Source of the DNA: Desulfobia sp.
Lineage (GTDB): Bacteria > Desulfobacterota > Desulfobulbia > Desulfobulbales > SURF-16
DNA length: 10,187 bases
Direction of reading: 5' to 3'
Assembly (NCBI GenBank): GCA_030608985.1
Contig: JAUWDC010000016.1
Location: forward strand, 1-10,187
The position numbers were made by a program, and so were the translations under genes. The notes beneath the pieces are model-generated. The model did not search any database. It saw only the letters and a list, made by a program, of their open reading frames with translations, and was not told the origin of the DNA. Positions 7,072 to 10,187 of the stretch are shown here, piece by piece. Within the stretch, counting starts at the first letter, position 1. Each line of letters opens with the position of its first letter.

Positions 7072-9018
7072 TCAGCTGTCAAGCGTTGATCGCAATGTTT
7101 CAGCGAGTTTATGAATACTCAGGGGTTTGTGGACAAACGCCTTGAATCCGAGACCAAGTGCCTTTTCTTCATTCCACTCTTTGGCATAGCCGGTACAGAG
7201 GATAATCGGTATTTCCGGTCGTATCGCCATCATTTTTTGAGCCAGTTCAATTCCTGTCATGTTGGGCATGGCCATATCGGTGATGACCAGGTCAAAATCA
7301 TTTGGAGAAGAAGTGAAATACTCTAGCGCTGCGGCACTGGAGGTCACTCCGGTTACCTCGTAATGTAGATAACGCAGCATCCGTTCGCCGATATGTACGA
7401 GAGGTTCTTCGTCATCAACCAGCAGGATTCGCTCATTGCCTTTACCCATTGGAAGAGACACCACCGCAGGAGTCTCCTGGAAAGGCCGTGTCTTGTCAAG
7501 GACGGGGAAAAAGAGGTGAAAGGTGGTTCCTCTTCCAGGTTCACTTTCAACGGTGACTGTGCCGTTGAGACGCTGCATTATGCTTTGAATCACAGAAAAC
7601 CCAAGGGTGTGTCCCTCAAGATTTTCTTGACTGGTCTGTGATGGGTCAAAAAGTTGATCGATCTCTGCAGCATTCATTCCCGGTCCAGTGTCACTGATAC
7701 TGAGCTGTTGATAGAAAACCCCATTTTTTAATCCGGAGAAGCTGCCGGCAAGGTTTTGATCTGCCTCAATTTCCTGCAAATGTATTTTCAGTTTGCCGCC
7801 TGCATCTCCCATTGTTTTGGTTCGATTGGTGCAGATCGTCATGAAGACTTGGTGCACTTGGGCAGGATCAACCATAATTTTCCCTAACTCTGAATCGAAA
7901 TAATGGCTGATCTCGATGGATGGAGGAAGAGATGCGTGCAGGAATTTGAGAGCCTCATTGATAATGAGTTTCAGTTCAAGTGCATAGGTGTGGGATTCTT
8001 CATTCCAGCTAATTGCTGAAATTTGAGATACGAGGTCCCGTGCTCGCAAACCCGCCTTACGGATACAGGAAAAATATTCTGTCAGGTCTTCATTGCCATG
8101 GCTCTTGATTCTGCCCAGATCGGTATAGCCGAGAATGGCCCCTAAGGCGTTATTGAAGTCATGGGCAATGCCTCCCGCCAGCATGCCGATGGCTTCGAGT
8201 TTCTGCGACTGAATCAGGCGGTCTTGAATGTTTTCTTTTTCCTCTTCAAGACGTTTACTGGAGGATATCTGCTTGGTCAGTTCGGTGTTGGCTTTCATGA
8301 GTTGCATGGTTCGTTCGGTAACCCGCTCTTCCAGCTGGCGGTTGATAGCTTGAATATTCTCCTGGCTCTCCTGGAGGAGAGATGTCAGGAAAAAATTGCG
8401 TCGAGAGAAATATTCCATGACATAGCAGCCAGTCATTCCAACGAGATTGGCACAGAAAAAAAGCAGAATGTTGGTAAGAATTGTGGGGGGGGAAAGAGTC
8501 GTAAGGGTAGTTGCTGTAAAAATATAGATGGCAAAGGTTATCCAGCCGGCGAGACTTCCCCATAGAAAGCGCAGTCTCATAGTGGTGTAGCCTATCATGT
8601 ACGCCAACAGCAGACAGGTATGATATATCTGCTGAACAGGGGCAGGCGCCATGGCAATCATGGCAATCAGACCAGTTGCAGCACCAACAAGGCACAGGGC
8701 CAGTAACGGCTGAATAAGCCGTGCACAGGCCGTACAAAAGGAAAAAGCAAAAAGGGCCAGGAGCATTGGAGAGACGATGGCGTAGCGAATTATCCAGAAC
8801 CATTTAATCTGGTCGGAAATGAGATAGGCATCAATAGCTCCTGTTAGGGCATAGAGAAAACAACCCAGTAGCAGGGCAAACCTGATTTGTGACAGAGATG
8901 ACGTATAGGCATAGGAGAGAAATTTCTGCTCCAGATGATGCCAGTCACCGGTAAAGGAAAGAGAAAACGGATGGATTGGTATTTTTTTTTTGTCTAAAGA
9001 CCCGCTGTCACCACTCAT
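7072..9018 (-). CDS. Hybrid sensor histidine kinase-like protein with six-helix membrane sensor and degenerate ATP-binding domain
   Basis: This 648-residue protein has a cytoplasmic N-terminus, six predicted membrane helices (about 47-66, 74-94, 101-123, 130-147, 151-173, 180-200) and a coiled coil (about 212-270). HisKA follows with His286 in GGIAHDFNNALGAILGYTDL, then an ATPase-like domain, then a receiver (about 527-645) with Asp535/Asp536, Asp581 (VITDMAMPN), Thr609 and Lys631. The G1 box DTGPG (443-447) is intact, but the rest of the nucleotide site is not. The N-box reads MTICTNRTKTM (first Asn replaced by Thr394, Asn398 kept), the F-box reads FDPSQTSQ (457-464), and the G2 lid reads EGHTLGFSV (468-476), losing most of the GTGLG glycine pattern. 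It may bind ATP poorly and act as phosphatase, scaffold or heterodimer partner of the downstream kinase. AGGTGG about 10 nt upstream supports the start. It carries an A10 run at codons 10-12 and a C8 run at codons 176-178. Confidence 0.88.
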   Translation of the reverse strand: MSGDSGSLDKKKIPIHPFSLSFTGDWHHLEQKFLSYAYTSSLSQIRFALLLGCFLYALTGAIDAYLISDQIKWFWIIRYAIVSPMLLALFAFSFCTACARLIQPLLALCLVGAATGLIAMIAMAPAPVQQIYHTCLLLAYMIGYTTMRLRFLWGSLAGWITFAIYIFTATTLTTLSPPTILTNILLFFCANLVGMTGCYVMEYFSRRNFFLTSLLQESQENIQAINRQLEERVTERTMQLMKANTELTKQISSSKRLEEEKENIQDRLIQSQKLEAIGMLAGGIAHDFNNALGAILGYTDLGRIKSHGNEDLTEYFSCIRKAGLRARDLVSQISAISWNEESHTYALELKLIINEALKFLHASLPPSIEISHYFDSELGKIMVDPAQVHQVFMTICTNRTKTMGDAGGKLKIHLQEIEADQNLAGSFSGLKNGVFYQQLSISDTGPGMNAAEIDQLFDPSQTSQENLEGHTLGFSVIQSIMQRLNGTVTVESEPGRGTTFHLFFPVLDKTRPFQETPAVVSLPMGKGNERILLVDDEEPLVHIGERMLRYLHYEVTGVTSSAAALEYFTSSPNDFDLVITDMAMPNMTGIELAQKMMAIRPEIPIILCTGYAKEWNEEKALGLGFKAFVHKPLSIHKLAETLRSTLDS

Positions 9019-9057
9019 ATATTATCAGCCACCTGGGAAGAGTATTATTCACTCTTT

Positions 9058-9090
9058 AGAGTATCTAATAATCACCAAATGATGTCAATG
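9058..9090 (-). promoter_or_regulatory. Predicted sigma-70 promoter of the kinase pair
   Basis: Read on the minus strand, TTGACA (9088-9083) is followed by a 17-nt spacer and GATACT (9065-9060; four of six matches to TATAAT). Transcription would start near 9053, giving a leader of about 35 nt before the ATG at 9018. AGAGT / ACTCT half-sites at 9039-9043, 9051-9055 and 9058-9062 surround the start point and overlap the -10, so an operator is possible. Confidence 0.55.
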
Positions 9091-9108
9091 TAACAAAAAT
9101 ATTTTTCG

Positions 9109-9188
9109 ACCACGAAAAGCACGAAATACACGAAGTTTTTTACAAAGAATAGTTAATTTTTTTTCGTGTTTTCTGTGTTTTTCGTGGT
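9109..9188. repeat. Intergenic imperfect palindrome, ACCACGAAA type
   Basis: The left arm 9109-9134 begins ACCACGAAAAGCACGAAA and the right arm 9163-9188 ends CTGTGTTTTTCGTGGT. The arms are reverse complements at 22 of 26 positions, with a 28-nt loop (9135-9162). Each arm is three degenerate CACGAAA units about 9-10 nt apart. It lies between the mutM stop and the promoter of the kinase pair. Elements of this ACCACGAA pattern are widespread in intergenic DNA of deltaproteobacteria and some other phyla. It could terminate mutM transcripts, but that is inference. Confidence 0.78.
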
Positions 9189-9252
9189 GTATTTTTATAT
9201 GTTACTTTTAAAATAGAAGCTGGCTCCGGTTATTGTGCCGAATAGTTACCGA

Positions 9253-10143
9253 TCAGCGTTGGCAATGGAGACAGAAATAGGTCGCCCGCCCGGCGATTAT
9301 GGATTTGGTGATGGGGGTCCCACAGGAGCGGCAGGGATCCCCTTCTCTCCCATAGACCTTAAGCTCAACCTGGAAATATCCCTGTTCCCCGGAACTCGAG
9401 ACAAAGTCCCTGATTGTGGTGCCGCCGCAGGCAATAGCTCTGGAAAGTATCTGGGGAATTGCGGTATGGATTTTTTCCCAACTCGCTCTGGACACAGAAC
9501 CAACTGCTGTCGTTGGTAGAAGAGCAGCAGCAAAAAGAATTTCATTGGCATAGATGTTTCCAATTCCTGCAACAACATGACTGTCCATGAGGAAATTTTT
9601 AATTGGCTGGAGCCGTTTACCGGCCTTTTTTTTGAGGTAGGAAGGGGTCAGCTGGTGATGGCTGTCAGCAAAAGTTTTCTGCCAATCAGAGAATTGTGCC
9701 CCGGAAATACCATGCAGGCGAGGAAGGGGTAATGGTTCCGGGCCTATTTGTGCAAAAGGATCACGCTTTTGGATGTCTTCAGGGGTCAGCAATGTGATAA
9801 ACCCAAAGCGCCTTGCGTCATTATATCGCATTTCCATGCCATCATGAAAATGAAAAACCAAATGATCATGCAGCGCCGGTGGCGAACCTGAAGGAAAAAT
9901 GCCAATTTTTCCACTCATGCCGAGGTGAATGATCATGGCAGCCTTATCAAGGAAAAAAACAAGATATTTGGCACGTCGCCCTATGGCATTGACCATGCTT
10001 CCGCGGGCCAATTTCTGCAGGTCTTTTCTTGGTATGGGAAGACGCAGGTTTTTTTTGCCGGCGTGAATAGAAGCTATTGAGCGGCCGACAATATGGGGGA
10101 CAAGCCCCTGGCGAGTTACCTCTACTTCTGGTAGTTCAGGCAT
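9253..10143 (-). CDS. mutM: Formamidopyrimidine-DNA glycosylase (8-oxoguanine DNA glycosylase)
   Basis: MutM/Fpg excises 8-oxoguanine and formamidopyrimidines from DNA and nicks the abasic site by beta/delta-elimination. The N-terminus MPELPEVE carries catalytic Pro2 and Glu3. Because Pro2 must become the N-terminal residue, the ATG at 10143 is fixed as the start even though the frame stays open upstream to the window edge. Further landmarks are Lys59 in RRAKYLVF, HLGMSG (73-78), DARRFGF (109-115) with Arg112, the helix-two-turn-helix GIGNIYANE (193-201) with Asn196, and the C-terminal zinc finger Cys271, Cys274, Cys291, Cys294 with GRATYF just before the last Cys pair. At 296 residues it is slightly longer than typical (about 270), with a modest extension around 143-175. 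It reads toward the kinase pair but is separated by 234 bp containing a palindrome and a promoter, so it is probably an independent unit. Confidence 0.95.
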   Translation of the reverse strand: MPELPEVEVTRQGLVPHIVGRSIASIHAGKKNLRLPIPRKDLQKLARGSMVNAIGRRAKYLVFFLDKAAMIIHLGMSGKIGIFPSGSPPALHDHLVFHFHDGMEMRYNDARRFGFITLLTPEDIQKRDPFAQIGPEPLPLPRLHGISGAQFSDWQKTFADSHHQLTPSYLKKKAGKRLQPIKNFLMDSHVVAGIGNIYANEILFAAALLPTTAVGSVSRASWEKIHTAIPQILSRAIACGGTTIRDFVSSSGEQGYFQVELKVYGREGDPCRSCGTPITKSIIAGRATYFCLHCQR

Positions 10144-10187
10144 AACACGAAATCGCTTTGTCCCGATCAGGACGCCATGGGAAGTGC

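Noticed and set aside
8255..8803. 182-codon minus-strand frame, Cys- and His-rich
   Set aside because: It is an alternate frame within the six-helix kinase gene, whose domains explain this DNA; its unusual composition fits a shadow.

Overview
The window reads like the chromosome of an anaerobic Desulfobacterota-type (deltaproteobacterial, perhaps Desulfobulbales) bacterium. This is inferred from gene style only: a PcnB-like nucleotidyltransferase with a basic tail, a short anaerobe-style BioB, hybrid histidine kinases with the AHDFNN phosphoacceptor motif, and long palindromic intergenic repeats of the ACCACGAAA / ACCACAGAG kind. No rRNA, tRNA, CRISPR array, transposase or phage gene is recognisable.

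Layout. On the minus strand, 1-560 is the 5' part of a HAD-fold 5'-nucleotidase-like gene that runs off the left edge. A 569-bp divergent intergenic region (561-1129) follows. It holds no convincing gene, but has a striking pair of interleaved inverted repeats at 828-977. On the plus strand come pcnB (1130-2491), then bioB (2601-3524) and bioF (3512-4675), which overlap by 13 nt and catalyse the last and first ring-forming steps of biotin synthesis. Convergent to these, on the minus strand, lie two hybrid sensor kinases. The upstream one (7072-9018) has a six-helix membrane sensor and a degenerate ATP-binding domain. The downstream one (4768-7059) has a periplasmic Cache-like sensor and looks catalytically intact. 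They are 12 nt apart and probably share a promoter at 9060-9088. Upstream of them, also on the minus strand, is mutM/fpg (9253-10143), the 8-oxoguanine DNA glycosylase.

Three intergenic gaps (2500-2572, 4681-4773, 9109-9188) each contain a large imperfect palindrome whose arms are built from short degenerate tandem units. The three have different sequences but the same design, and one supplies the last codon and stop of the downstream kinase.

How the genes work together. bioB-bioF are a partial biotin operon; bioA, bioD and the pimeloyl-supply genes must be elsewhere. The two kinases plausibly form one signalling unit in which the intact kinase phosphorylates receiver domains, while the degenerate partner senses and modulates. 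No DNA-binding output gene is in the window. pcnB, mutM and the nucleotidase-like gene are housekeeping RNA, DNA and nucleotide metabolism genes. I see no clear-cut new defence or mobile system. The best leads are the interleaved repeats at 828-977, the degenerate kinase, and the Ser-for-Cys change in BioB.
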